A stretch of 64,000 bases of DNA from Hydrogenimonas sp. (GTDB lineage: Bacteria > Campylobacterota > Campylobacteria > Campylobacterales > Hydrogenimonadaceae). The stretch covers positions 558,001 through 622,000 of the forward strand of contig AP019005.1 in NCBI GenBank assembly GCA_003945285.1, written 5' to 3'. The first letter of the stretch is position 1. Every line of letters begins with the position of its first letter. Shown in pieces: positions 17,043 through 26,367 of the stretch. The notes beneath the pieces were generated by a model, which made no database searches, was not told the origin of the DNA, and was given only the letters and a program-made list of their open reading frames with translations. The translations under genes and the position numbers were made by a program.

Positions 17043-20000
17043 CAAGCTCATAGCATTTGCGCTTTCGCAGCGCATATTCGCGGTCATAATAGCGCTGGCC
17101 GTGGCTGTCGGCGGTATCATATCCTACTCCAGGCTGACGATCGACGCCTTTCCGGATGTCTCTACGACTCAGGTCAAGATCATCATAAAAGCGCCCGGTA
17201 TGACACCCAAAGAGGTTGAGCAGCAGATAACGATTCCGATCGAGCTGGAGATGCAGGGGATTCCCGACCAGAAGATGGTGAGGTCGATCTCTAAGTACGC
17301 TCTTGCCGACGTGACGATCGATTTCAAGGAGGGGACCGACCTCTACTGGGCACGGGACAGGGTATATCAGCGCTTCAACAACATCAAAAACGATCTTCCC
17401 TCTTCGATAAGCGGCGGTATAGCGCCTATTACCACACCGCTCGGGGAGATTCTGATGTTTACCATCGAGTCTCCGAATCTGACATTGATGCAGAAGCGGA
17501 CTCTGCTCGACTGGGTAATACGCCCGGCTCTAAGGAACATCGAGGGTGTGGCCGACGTGAATGCACTCGGCGGAGAGGTGAAGACCTTCAGAATAGAGCC
17601 AGACTTCGCGAAGATGGCCTCACTGGGCATCACTCTTGATGAGATAGAGCGAAAGCTGGAGAAGAACAACGCAAACTTCGGCGCCGGCCGTATAGAGCGC
17701 GGCGACGAAGCTCTTCTCGTGCGTCTGCCCGGCAGGATGAGCAGCAGCAGCGAAATAGAGAACCTCGTAGTGAAAGTGGACCGCAGTGCGATAGTGCGTC
17801 TCGGGGATATAGCAAAGGTATCCACAGCGGCACTTACACGTTACGGCTACGTAACCAAAGACGGCAAGGGAGAAGCGGTCCAGGGGCTGGTGCTGGGGCT
17901 CAAAGGCGCCGATGCCTCACGTACCGTAACCGAAGTCAAGGAGCGTCTGAAGGAGATAGAGAAGAACCTCCCTGAAGGGACCTCCATAAACATCTTCTAC
18001 GACCGCAGCGACCTTATAGGCAAAGCGGTAAGCATGGTGCAGAAGTCCCTCATGGAGGCCGTGCTTCTGGTGATGGTGATACTGCTGCTCTTTCTGGGAA
18101 GCTTCATATCGGCGATTACCGTGGCTCTTATTCTTCCGCTCGCCATTTTGAGCTCTTTCATTCTCATGTACTTTTTCGGCATCAGCGTAAACCTGATGAG
18201 CCTGGGAGGTATCGCCATAGCGATAGGTATGATAATAGACTCGGCTGTCGTCATGGTGGAGAATATAATAGCCAGACTCGCCCATCCGCCGACGGCAAAT
18301 GCTACGAGGCTCCATATAATCTACAATGCGGCGAAAGAGGTTAGTACGCCTGTAATATCGGGTATCCTGATAATCATTATCGTCTTTACGCCGCTTCTCA
18401 TGCTCCAGGGGCTGGGCGGCAAACTCTTCGCCCCGGTAGCGCTGAGTATAGTCTTCACCCTCGCATCGTCGATCTTTTTCGCGCTCTTCGTCATACCTAC
18501 GGTAGCCTCGTTCTTCATCAGGAAGCCGAAACATGAGGATACATGGCTCATGAAAAAGCTTCTGGCGATATACGAGCCGGTACTCAACGCTTCGTTCAGA
18601 GCCGAAAAGGTGATCTACGCCCTTCTCTTGGTGCTGCTGGCCGGAACCTTCTATGCGTTCGGCCATATAGGAAAGACATTTATGCCTACCATGGACGAGG
18701 GGAATATCGTTATAGGAATTGAGTCTCCGCCCTCCATCAATATTCCGGCGGGAATAGCACTCAATACGGAGATACAACGCAGATTGATGAAGGAGGTACC
18801 GGAGATCAGGTCGATCATAGCCAGAAGCGGGTCCGACGAGATCGGCCTGGACCCTATGGGGTTGAACGATACCGATACGTTCCTGGTCTTCAAACCGAAG
18901 TCGGAGTGGCGAAAACCGGATACGGAGTGGCTGAAAGATCAGATGAGGAAGGTTCTCGACGATATCGGGGGGATAGAGTACAGCTTCACCCAGCCGATCG
19001 AGATGAGGACTTCGGAGATGCTCACCGGTTCGCGCGGCGATGTCGTCATCAAGATTTTCGGGGAGGAGATAGAGGAGCTCAACAGGCTCGGTACAAAGAT
19101 CAAGGAGATAGTAGAGAAGACCCCCGGAAGTCAGGACGTATATATGCGCCAGAACGAAGGAGTCGCATATACAGAGCTGCGTTTCAACGATGAGAAGATG
19201 GGAAGTTACGGACTCGACAAGGCTGATGTGGCCCACCTGCTGAAAGCCGCGGTGAGCGGTGTGGAGGTAGGGACCGTATATGAGGGGATGAAGCAGTTCC
19301 CCATCCTGATCCGAGGCGACTACCTTCGCAAAAACCTCGACGAGCTCTATCTCGTAGGCTCTACGGGCGAACCGATATCTCTCACGGAGGTGGTGGAGAT
19401 CGTAAGAAGCAGCGGCCCGGTCGAGATAAAGCATGAACACGCCAGAAGATTCGTATCTATCCAGACCAATGTTACGGGTACGGACCTTGTCAGTTTCGTT
19501 GAGAGTCTCAAAGAGAATATTGCGAACGGCGTCAAGCTTCCGACCGGCTACTCCATTACATACGGCGGGCAGTTCAAAAACCAGCAGGCAACCATGGAGC
19601 GCCTTATGATAGTGGTGCCTATAGCACTGGTGCTTATCTTTATGATTCTCTATATGACTTTCAAATCGGTGCTGCAGAGTGCCATCATATTTACGACCAT
19701 ACCTCTTGCGATGGTCGGCGGAATCTTCGGCCTCTACCTCACGGACAGCTACCTTTCCGTCCCGGCTTCCGTAGGGTTCATCGCACTACTCGGTATTGCG
19801 GTACTAAACGGTGTAGTTATGATAAGCTACTTCAACGAACTGGCCCAGAGGCTTACGATCGAAAAGACGGTTATAGAGGGTGCGAAGCGGAGGCTCAGGC
19901 CGGTCATGATGACCGCTTCGATAGCGGCACTTTCACTCGTGCCGATGCTCTTTGCCACCGGTCCCGGGTCTGAGATACAGAAGCCTCTTGCCATAGTGGT

Positions 20001-20094
20001 CATCTGCGGTCTAATAACCTCTACCGCTCTGACACTGGTACTGTTGCCGATGCTCTACAGGAGGTTCGTCAAGGACCGAAACGAAACGGCTTAG
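17035..20094 (+). CDS. Heavy-metal RND transporter (CzcA/CusA family)
   Basis: 1019-residue inner-membrane proton-driven transporter, the energised component of the pump. The two halves each have one membrane helix, a large periplasmic loop and five more helices. The RND signature in TM4 reads GIAIAIGMIIDSAVVMVEN, with the conserved acidic residue and VEN of the HME group. The C-terminal half contains GIAVLNGVVMISYFNEL. The start is taken as GTG 17035, which follows AAGGAGCCGGAG and overlaps the adaptor's stop; an upstream in-frame GTG at 17002 would add 11 residues. The metal is not determined; the TM4 residues differ from the Cus type at 56.7 kb. Confidence 0.85.
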   Translation: MIDKLIAFALSQRIFAVIIALAVAVGGIISYSRLTIDAFPDVSTTQVKIIIKAPGMTPKEVEQQITIPIELEMQGIPDQKMVRSISKYALADVTIDFKEGTDLYWARDRVYQRFNNIKNDLPSSISGGIAPITTPLGEILMFTIESPNLTLMQKRTLLDWVIRPALRNIEGVADVNALGGEVKTFRIEPDFAKMASLGITLDEIERKLEKNNANFGAGRIERGDEALLVRLPGRMSSSSEIENLVVKVDRSAIVRLGDIAKVSTAALTRYGYVTKDGKGEAVQGLVLGLKGADASRTVTEVKERLKEIEKNLPEGTSINIFYDRSDLIGKAVSMVQKSLMEAVLLVMVILLLFLGSFISAITVALILPLAILSSFILMYFFGISVNLMSLGGIAIAIGMIIDSAVVMVENIIARLAHPPTANATRLHIIYNAAKEVSTPVISGILIIIIVFTPLLMLQGLGGKLFAPVALSIVFTLASSIFFALFVIPTVASFFIRKPKHEDTWLMKKLLAIYEPVLNASFRAEKVIYALLLVLLAGTFYAFGHIGKTFMPTMDEGNIVIGIESPPSINIPAGIALNTEIQRRLMKEVPEIRSIIARSGSDEIGLDPMGLNDTDTFLVFKPKSEWRKPDTEWLKDQMRKVLDDIGGIEYSFTQPIEMRTSEMLTGSRGDVVIKIFGEEIEELNRLGTKIKEIVEKTPGSQDVYMRQNEGVAYTELRFNDEKMGSYGLDKADVAHLLKAAVSGVEVGTVYEGMKQFPILIRGDYLRKNLDELYLVGSTGEPISLTEVVEIVRSSGPVEIKHEHARRFVSIQTNVTGTDLVSFVESLKENIANGVKLPTGYSITYGGQFKNQQATMERLMIVVPIALVLIFMILYMTFKSVLQSAIIFTTIPLAMVGGIFGLYLTDSYLSVPASVGFIALLGIAVLNGVVMISYFNELAQRLTIEKTVIEGAKRRLRPVMMTASIAALSLVPMLFATGPGSEIQKPLAIVVICGLITSTALTLVLLPMLYRRFVKDRNETA

Positions 20095-20107
20095 AGTACA
20101 TTTTCGA

Positions 20108-20113
20108 TATAAT
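20108..20113 (+). promoter_or_regulatory. TATAAT -10 box, candidate leaderless start
   Basis: TATAAT is followed by 6 nt and then the ATG at 20120, with no Shine-Dalgarno; fits a leaderless transcript separate from the upstream pump operon. Confidence 0.45.
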
Positions 20114-20119
20114 CTTGTC

Positions 20120-22111
20120 ATGTCAAAGGAAAAGCTCGTAACCATTCGCCGCCGTATGCTGAATACGATCGGCATCTTTCTTGTAATAAGCCTGGTGCTG
20201 GAGCTGCTTGTGGGTTTTTACCTCAAGCGGCAGGCGCTGACCGAACTGGCTATAGAGGATGCCCGGCACAGCAGTGAACTGGTTTTCGAGAACCTCTATA
20301 CGAAGATGCAGGAGGGGTGGAGCAAGGAGGATATCAGAAAGATTCTCGAAAGGCTCAATACGATCCGCCCCGGCATGAAAATAGCGACTTATAGAAGCGG
20401 GGCCGTAGAGGAGCTTTACGGGCGGATTCCGGAAGATTACGAAAAGGTGAAATCGGACCCTTTGATCCGGGAGGCGCTTCAAGGGCATGAGATAATCCGT
20501 ATAGACAAAGATAATGCGATACGCTACCTCTACCCGATACGCGTGGAGCAGAGATGCCTTCAGTGCCACCTGAACGCAAAGGCCGGAGATATAAACGGTG
20601 TCATAGACATAAGGATGCCTGCACAGCAGATAATCGTTTCACTCGATCAGATGATATTCTACTTCATTCTCACATTGGCACTCTTTCTTCTGCTTTTCTT
20701 CGCTTTTTTCTACTGGGTTTTCGACAGTCGGCTGGTGGTTCCGCTTACACAACTCAGTACGGAGATATCCGAAATAAAGGAGGACTCAGAACTTCACAAG
20801 AAGATACATATAGAGAGCGACTGCAAAGAGCTGAAGATGCTCGAGAGGTCGTTCAACACCCTTATGTCCAGAATCCGCTTCTATTACGACAAACTTCTCG
20901 CTTCACTCTTCATAGATCCTCTTACGAAACTGGGCAACATCTACCGTCTAAAGCAGGATCTCGACGAGAAAAAACCGGCCTCAATGCTGCTTCTCAATAT
21001 AGACCGCTTCAAGGAGCTGAACGACTACTATGGGTTCGAGCTTGGCGACAAGGTTTTAAGAGATATCGCAGAGAATCTCAAAAAGATCGTACCGGCAAAC
21101 ACAAAACTATACAGAATAGGCGGCAGCGAATTCGCCATTGTCGGCTACGAGCGGTGCGATCCTGAAAAGATCGAAGAGATCATGAGCGAACTGCACCGAA
21201 TAACGTTTGAGAGCAAAGAGCTCGAAGGGTTGCGCATAACCGTCACAGGCGGAGTCGTGGAGAACCAGACGGAGCGCCTCATAGAAAAGGCATCGGTAGC
21301 GTTGAGTGCGGCCAAAAAGAGAAAAAAGGCGTATGAGTACTACAGAAACGCAACGGGGCTTGAAGCCGAATACAAGCGCCACATACGCTGGATGAAAGAG
21401 ATAGAAGATGCGATCGAAGACAGCAGGATAGTTCCCTATTTTCAGCCTATAGTAAAGGTGGGAGATCCCAAAATAAGAAAATATGAAGTTCTGGTAAGAC
21501 TGATCGACAAAAACGGCAATACCCACGTACCGGACGAGTTTCTGGAGGTTGCCCAAAACAGCAGACTATATGCAAATATAACCAGGACCATGATAAAAGA
21601 GGCGTTTGCCTATTTTAAAGAGTGCAAGTGCAGTTTCTCCCTCAATCTCTCCATGAACGACATAAAAGACGCCCTGTGCAGAGACCATATATACAAAGCG
21701 CTGAGAGACTATCCGAGTCCGGAGCGGGTCACTTTCGAGATTCTGGAGTCCGAGGAGATCTCCGACTTCGTGCTCATAAACGAATTCATAGAAAATGTAC
21801 ACCGTTTCGGAGCCAAGATAGCCATAGACGACTTCGGCAGCGGATACTCCAACTTCCACTACCTTCTGAAGATGAAGGTCGACTACTACAAAATAGACGC
21901 TTCACTCATAAAGTATCTGGTGACGGATGAAGATTCGAAAATGCTGGTCGAAAGCATCGTCCACTTCGCGAAAAAACTGGGGATAGAGACGATTGCGGAG
22001 TATGTGGAGAATGAAGAGATCGCGAAGATGTGCAAAGATCTGGGTATAGACTATCTGCAGGGGTACTACATAGGCAAACCCGGGCCGACAATAAGTGAGT
22101 GTCACAGATAG
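20120..22111 (+). CDS. Periplasmic CxxCH sensor with degenerate GGDEF and EAL domains
   Basis: 663-residue inner-membrane signalling protein. TM1 (about 13-35), a periplasmic domain of the DUF3365/Tll0287 type with a c-type heme motif CLQCH (about 147-151), TM2 (about 175-200), a HAMP-like segment, GGDEF, then EAL. The cyclase site is GGSEF (about 333), so synthesis is probably lost. The EAL domain keeps YFQPIV, YEVLVRL (EVL), NLSMND, FEILESEE, IDDFGSGYSN, YKIDASL and LQGYYIGKP, so it is probably an active c-di-GMP phosphodiesterase. The heme suggests a redox or gas input. It converges on copB. Confidence 0.85.
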   Translation: MSKEKLVTIRRRMLNTIGIFLVISLVLELLVGFYLKRQALTELAIEDARHSSELVFENLYTKMQEGWSKEDIRKILERLNTIRPGMKIATYRSGAVEELYGRIPEDYEKVKSDPLIREALQGHEIIRIDKDNAIRYLYPIRVEQRCLQCHLNAKAGDINGVIDIRMPAQQIIVSLDQMIFYFILTLALFLLLFFAFFYWVFDSRLVVPLTQLSTEISEIKEDSELHKKIHIESDCKELKMLERSFNTLMSRIRFYYDKLLASLFIDPLTKLGNIYRLKQDLDEKKPASMLLLNIDRFKELNDYYGFELGDKVLRDIAENLKKIVPANTKLYRIGGSEFAIVGYERCDPEKIEEIMSELHRITFESKELEGLRITVTGGVVENQTERLIEKASVALSAAKKRKKAYEYYRNATGLEAEYKRHIRWMKEIEDAIEDSRIVPYFQPIVKVGDPKIRKYEVLVRLIDKNGNTHVPDEFLEVAQNSRLYANITRTMIKEAFAYFKECKCSFSLNLSMNDIKDALCRDHIYKALRDYPSPERVTFEILESEEISDFVLINEFIENVHRFGAKIAIDDFGSGYSNFHYLLKMKVDYYKIDASLIKYLVTDEDSKMLVESIVHFAKKLGIETIAEYVENEEIAKMCKDLGIDYLQGYYIGKPGPTISECHR

Positions 22112-22164
22112 ATTTGGGCTCTTTCACGGTCTTTGCAACATCGCCCGGGTCGGCTCAGCCGCTT

Positions 22165-24219
22165 TCAATCTGTCCTGGCCCTTTTCAGCAGCTGCGCGTT
22201 GAGTGCCACTACTACCGTACTGACAGACATCAAAACAGCGCCTACCGCCGGGTCGATAATGATGCCCCAGGGAGCCATGACTCCGGCAGCCAGCGGAATC
22301 GCTACAATGTTGTAGCCGCTGGCCCACCAGAGGTTCTGCACCATTTTTCTATAGGTGGCCCGACTCAGTTTTATTGCCGGTACAACGCTGTAGAGGTCGC
22401 TTTTCGTCAAGATAATATCGGCGCTCTCAATGGCTATATCGGTACCGGCACCTACGGCTATGCCGATATCCGCGGTGAGCAGTGAAGGTGCGTCGTTTAT
22501 TCCGTCTCCGACCATAGCGACCGTTTTGCCGTTTTCGCGAATCTCCTTTATGAGCTTGAGCTTTTCATCCGGCAGCAGGTCGGCCTTGTAGTGGTCGAGC
22601 CCGCTCTTTTCGGCCACATCTTTGGCAACCGCTTCATTATCTCCGGTGAGCATCCATGTCTCTATGCCGAGTGCCTTTAGTGTTTTGACAGCTTCCACGG
22701 ATGTTTCACGAATAGTATCTTTCAGGAGTATCACTCCGACCACTTTTCCGTCTATCGCCACCCACACTTTAGTAGATTCGCTTTTCTCGTACTTTTTGAG
22801 CTCCTCGGGAAGTTCCAGTGACTCTTTCAGAAGAATCTGGGGACCTCCGACCGCTACGCTGTGCCCCTCCACCTTCGCTTTGGCCCCGATGCCGGGGAAA
22901 GCGGTGAAATCTGTCGCTTTAACAGGCTCAACCCCCTCGTTTGCGGCGTGCTTTACGATCGCCTTTGCAATGATATGCTCGGAGTTCTGCTCTATGGAGG
23001 CTGCATAGCGAAGCAGACTCTTCTCGTCATCCAGTGCTATGACATCACTTACCGAGAGTTTCCCTTCGGTGATGGTACCCGTCTTGTCGAAACATATCGC
23101 ATCTATATCTTTGAGTGTCTCGAACGCCTCTCTGTTTCTAATCAGGATCCCGTTTCCGGCTGCAATCGAAGTCGATATGGCGACTACCAGCGGAACAGCC
23201 AGACCAAGTGCATGGGGACAGGCGATGATAAGCACCGTTACGCTTCTAAGAACCGCATCCATAGGTGAAGCTATAGCAGCCCATACGGCGAATGTTACGG
23301 CACCGACAGCTGTGGCTGCGTAGAAGAGCCACGCCGCCGCACGGTTGGCCAGATCCTGTGTTTTGGAGCGGCTCTGCTGCGCCTCTTTTACAAGCTCAAT
23401 GACCTGTGAAAGATAGCTCTCTTGGCCGCTTTTGGTTATTTTTATGCGGAGTGCCCCGTCGATATTGGTGCTTCCCATGAAGACGTCGCTGCCCGGTTTT
23501 TTGTAGACAGGCTTGGATTCACCCGTCAAAAAGGCTTCGTCGGTCATGCTTTCGCCCTCTTCGACTTTGCCGTCTGCAGGAACCTTTTCACCCGGACGCA
23601 CCAGGATGATATCCCCCTTTTGCAGCTCGTCGACACCGACCTCTTCAAGCCCTCCGTCCGGTTTCACTCTCATTGCGGTTTTGGGCATCATTTTTACAAG
23701 CTCTTCGAGCGCATCGGCGGCGCCCAGAACGCTTTTCGCCTCTATGTAGTGGCCTATGAGCATGATATCTATCAGGGTTGCCAGTTCCCAGAAGAACTCT
23801 TTGCCTCCGGGCATTACGAGTGTCATAGCCGAGTAGAAGTAGGCTACGCTTATGGCCATCGAGATCAGTGTCATCATGCCCGGTTTGCGTGATTTTATCT
23901 CCTCTACCATCATGGTAAGGAACGGTTTGCCGCCGTAGAGGTAGATGAATGTCGCAAGAACGAATATTATCGCCTCACGGTATGGGATATCCAGAGTGAA
24001 GCCGAACCACTGCTGGATCATCGGCGAGAGAATCAGGATCGGTACGGTCACTATGGCCGAGACGATGAAGCGGCGCTTCATATCTTCCATATGGTGCATA
24101 TGGCCAACGGTTGAGTGTTCATGCCCCTCATGTTCTTTGTGACCGTCTTGCTCATGATGCTTCGAATATTCCATCTGCTCTTGATTCGCAGAATGCTTTT
24201 TGTGTTGATGTTTCATCAC
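22165..24219 (-). CDS. copB: CPH-type heavy-metal P-type ATPase (CopB-like)
   Basis: 684-residue P1B-type ATPase exporting copper (Cu+/Cu2+) or silver from the cytoplasm. The N-terminus is a His-rich metal-binding tail (HKEHEGHEH, GHMHHMEDM). The membrane metal site is ACPHALGLAVP (CPH), which marks the P1B-3/CopB subgroup. TGES (actuator), DKTGT (phosphorylation) and VGDGINDAP (hinge) are intact. Odd point: the nucleotide-binding loop reads NSEHIIAKAIV, where nearly all P1B ATPases have SEHP. Loss of the conserved Pro may be tolerated or may affect ATP binding. ATG 24219 with AAGGGGCAG upstream. Confidence 0.88.
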   Translation of the reverse strand: MMKHQHKKHSANQEQMEYSKHHEQDGHKEHEGHEHSTVGHMHHMEDMKRRFIVSAIVTVPILILSPMIQQWFGFTLDIPYREAIIFVLATFIYLYGGKPFLTMMVEEIKSRKPGMMTLISMAISVAYFYSAMTLVMPGGKEFFWELATLIDIMLIGHYIEAKSVLGAADALEELVKMMPKTAMRVKPDGGLEEVGVDELQKGDIILVRPGEKVPADGKVEEGESMTDEAFLTGESKPVYKKPGSDVFMGSTNIDGALRIKITKSGQESYLSQVIELVKEAQQSRSKTQDLANRAAAWLFYAATAVGAVTFAVWAAIASPMDAVLRSVTVLIIACPHALGLAVPLVVAISTSIAAGNGILIRNREAFETLKDIDAICFDKTGTITEGKLSVSDVIALDDEKSLLRYAASIEQNSEHIIAKAIVKHAANEGVEPVKATDFTAFPGIGAKAKVEGHSVAVGGPQILLKESLELPEELKKYEKSESTKVWVAIDGKVVGVILLKDTIRETSVEAVKTLKALGIETWMLTGDNEAVAKDVAEKSGLDHYKADLLPDEKLKLIKEIRENGKTVAMVGDGINDAPSLLTADIGIAVGAGTDIAIESADIILTKSDLYSVVPAIKLSRATYRKMVQNLWWASGYNIVAIPLAAGVMAPWGIIIDPAVGAVLMSVSTVVVALNAQLLKRARTD

Positions 24220-24268
24220 TGCCCCTTTTGGGATATTTTAAAAGAGCAGTGTGCAATGTATGTGTAAA

Positions 24269-24432
24269 CCCAAATCTCGAAATAGAGATAGAAGAATCCG
24301 TCACGACCGTTGCAGCCGTGCACTTCCGGGAAAAACTGTCGACGCACCTGACGGGTGCGCCTCAAGTTCTCCAGAAACCTCCTGACCGCAAGCATCGCAA
24401 CGATTTCAAACTATTTCATATCGAGATTTTGG
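24269..24432. repeat. MITE-like element A, intact copy
   Basis: 164 bp with ends CCCAAATCTCGAAATAGA and CAAAATCTCGATATGA (inverted), a central GACGCACCTGACGGGTGCGCC hairpin and TAAA on both sides as a probable short target duplication. It matches the interrupted copy at 10376-10707 in reverse orientation. It sits between the copB promoter and the 3' end of polX. Confidence 0.82.
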
Positions 24433-24441
24433 TAAATGGTA

Positions 24442-26160
24442 TTACTTATTGAACACTCTTTTGAGCCTCTCCGGCGGCAGAGTGTTTATGACGTCCCCCT
24501 TCTCTATCCATCCCCGTCTGGCCTGGTTTATGCCGTACTGCATGAGATCGAGGCTCATCGTATCGTGTGCATCGGTCGCAATGGATATCTTTATTCCCTC
24601 CTCTTTTGCCGCCTTGGCATAGATGTCGTCTATATCGAGCCTTTCGGGCTGGGCGTTTATCTCCAAAACGACTCCTTCGTCCCTGCACGCTTTGAAAATT
24701 TCCGACATATCGAGTTCATACGCGTTTCTGTGGCCTATAATTCTGCCTGTCGGGTGGGCAAATATATTGAAGTGGGGGTTTTTCATCGCTTTGATTACAC
24801 GGAGTGTCTGCTCCTTTTTCGAGAGGTTGAACTTGTAGTGTACAGCTCCCAATACAAGGTCGAGCTCTTTGAGAACAGAGTCCGGCAGGTCCATCGTGCC
24901 GTCTTCGAGTATGTCGCACTCGATTCCCTTTAAAATCGTGATACCTTTCAGCTCTTCGTTGAGGCTGTCGATAAGTTCCATCTGCTCTCTCAGGCGCTTT
25001 TCGTCGACTCCTTTGGCAACGGTAAGGTGTTGCGAATGGTCCGTCACGGCGATATAGTCGTAGCCTTTCGCTTTGGCTGCCTCGGCCATCTCTTTTATCG
25101 AAGCGTGGCCGTCGGTCCATTTTGAGTGCGTATGAAGGTCTCCTCTTATATCTTCCATCTTTATCAGTTTCGGAAGTTTTCCCTTTAGTGCCGCTTCGAC
25201 CTCTCCGCGGTCCTCTCTGAGTTCCGGTTCGATATACTCCATTCCCATCAGGCTGTATAGCTGCTCTTCGCTTTCGCCCCCGAGTCGCTTTTTACCCTCG
25301 AAAACCCCATACTCGTTTATCTTCCACCCCTTCTCGACCGCCATCTTTCTTATCTTTATGTTATGTGCCTTGGAGCCGGTGAAGTAGTGCAGAGCTGAGC
25401 CGTAGCTCTCTTTGGCCACGCTTCTGAGGTCTACCTGAAGGTCGTTTCTGAGGATTACAGTAGAGCGGGTCGGGCCCTTTGAGACCACCTCTTTGACCTT
25501 TTCATACCTTACGAACCGCTCCGTAACCGATTCCCAGTTTTCCGCGACAACCAGGATGTCGAGGTCTCCAACCGTCTCTTTTCGTCTCCGGTAGCTTCCG
25601 GCGACCTCCACTTTTATGACCCCTTCGAAGGTGCCTAGATACCTTTTCAGCTCTTCGGCGAAAGGTCTGGCCACATCGAAACGGAAACGGCGGCCCGATT
25701 TTTTGGCGAGACGAACCCCTTTCAGAATCTTCTCCACCAGTTTCGGGCCGAACCCTTTGAGATTGTATATATCTCCGCTTTGGGCTACTTTTGCGAGATC
25801 TTCGAGCGAGGTGATGCCGAAGGTATCGTAGAGCTGTCGAATTCTTTTCGGTCCCAGCCCTTCTATGGAGAGCAGACTCTCCAGCCCCTCCGGCAGCTCC
25901 TTTTTGAGCGCTTCGAGTTTGGAGAATTTTCCGGTTTTCAGAATCTCTTTGATGGCATCGGAAAGATCGGCCCCGATTCCCGGCAGCTTGGTCAGATCCA
26001 TACCGCTTTCGACCAGCTCTTCGAGGCTTTTGCCCAGATTCTGTACGGTTCTGGCAGCATTTCGGTATGCCCGCACCTTGAAAGGGTTTTCGCCTTTGAT
26101 CTCCAGCATATCTGCCATCTGGTTGAAAATATCGGCGATTTCACTGTTGGAGAGGGCCAT
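24442..26160 (-). CDS. polX: DNA polymerase/3'-5' exonuclease PolX
   Basis: 572-residue family X polymerase fused to a PHP domain, used in base-excision and gap-filling repair. Order: helix-hairpin-helix 8-kDa region (LPGIGADLSDAIKEIL, about 58-73; IEGLGPKRIRQLYD, about 98-111), polymerase palm with VAGSYRRRKETVGDLDILV (about 186-204, catalytic Asp pair) and LQVDLR, then PHP with DLHTHSKWTDG (about 341-351), AVTDHSQH, GIECDI, AHPTGR and IATDAHD as metal ligands. ATG 26160 follows AGGAG. The gene ends 10 bp from a MITE. Confidence 0.93.
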   Translation of the reverse strand: MALSNSEIADIFNQMADMLEIKGENPFKVRAYRNAARTVQNLGKSLEELVESGMDLTKLPGIGADLSDAIKEILKTGKFSKLEALKKELPEGLESLLSIEGLGPKRIRQLYDTFGITSLEDLAKVAQSGDIYNLKGFGPKLVEKILKGVRLAKKSGRRFRFDVARPFAEELKRYLGTFEGVIKVEVAGSYRRRKETVGDLDILVVAENWESVTERFVRYEKVKEVVSKGPTRSTVILRNDLQVDLRSVAKESYGSALHYFTGSKAHNIKIRKMAVEKGWKINEYGVFEGKKRLGGESEEQLYSLMGMEYIEPELREDRGEVEAALKGKLPKLIKMEDIRGDLHTHSKWTDGHASIKEMAEAAKAKGYDYIAVTDHSQHLTVAKGVDEKRLREQMELIDSLNEELKGITILKGIECDILEDGTMDLPDSVLKELDLVLGAVHYKFNLSKKEQTLRVIKAMKNPHFNIFAHPTGRIIGHRNAYELDMSEIFKACRDEGVVLEINAQPERLDIDDIYAKAAKEEGIKISIATDAHDTMSLDLMQYGINQARRGWIEKGDVINTLPPERLKRVFNK

Positions 26161-26314
26161 TTCGAGCTCCTGTGGCGGTTTTAGAGATACCTCTACAAAT
26201 TATACCACCACATGAAGAGCTCTACTTATGCCCTGCTGTGTAACGTCACCTTGAAATCTGCGATTTACTAAAGAAACTGCGTTTCGCTTGTTTTCGAAGT
26301 TTCAGGGGGGTGCA

Positions 26315-26359
26315 GGGGACGGTCAGTCCCCGCCAAAGCTTGGGCCTGGCTCAAGCTTT
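26315..26359 (-). terminator. Two stem-loops downstream of the second RND operon
   Basis: AAAGCTTG (26335-26342) pairs with CAAGCTTT (26352-26359), and GGGGAC (26315-26320) pairs with GTCCCC (26326-26331). They lie just past the stop codon of the efflux gene at 26368. No clean T-run follows, so termination may need Rho. Confidence 0.45.
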
Positions 26360-26367
26360 GCGTAACA

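Noticed and set aside
26180-26210. GGTTTTAGAGATACCTCTAC before polX as another end of the GGGCACCTC MITE
   Set aside because: Match is short and interrupted; it is not safely distinguishable from chance.
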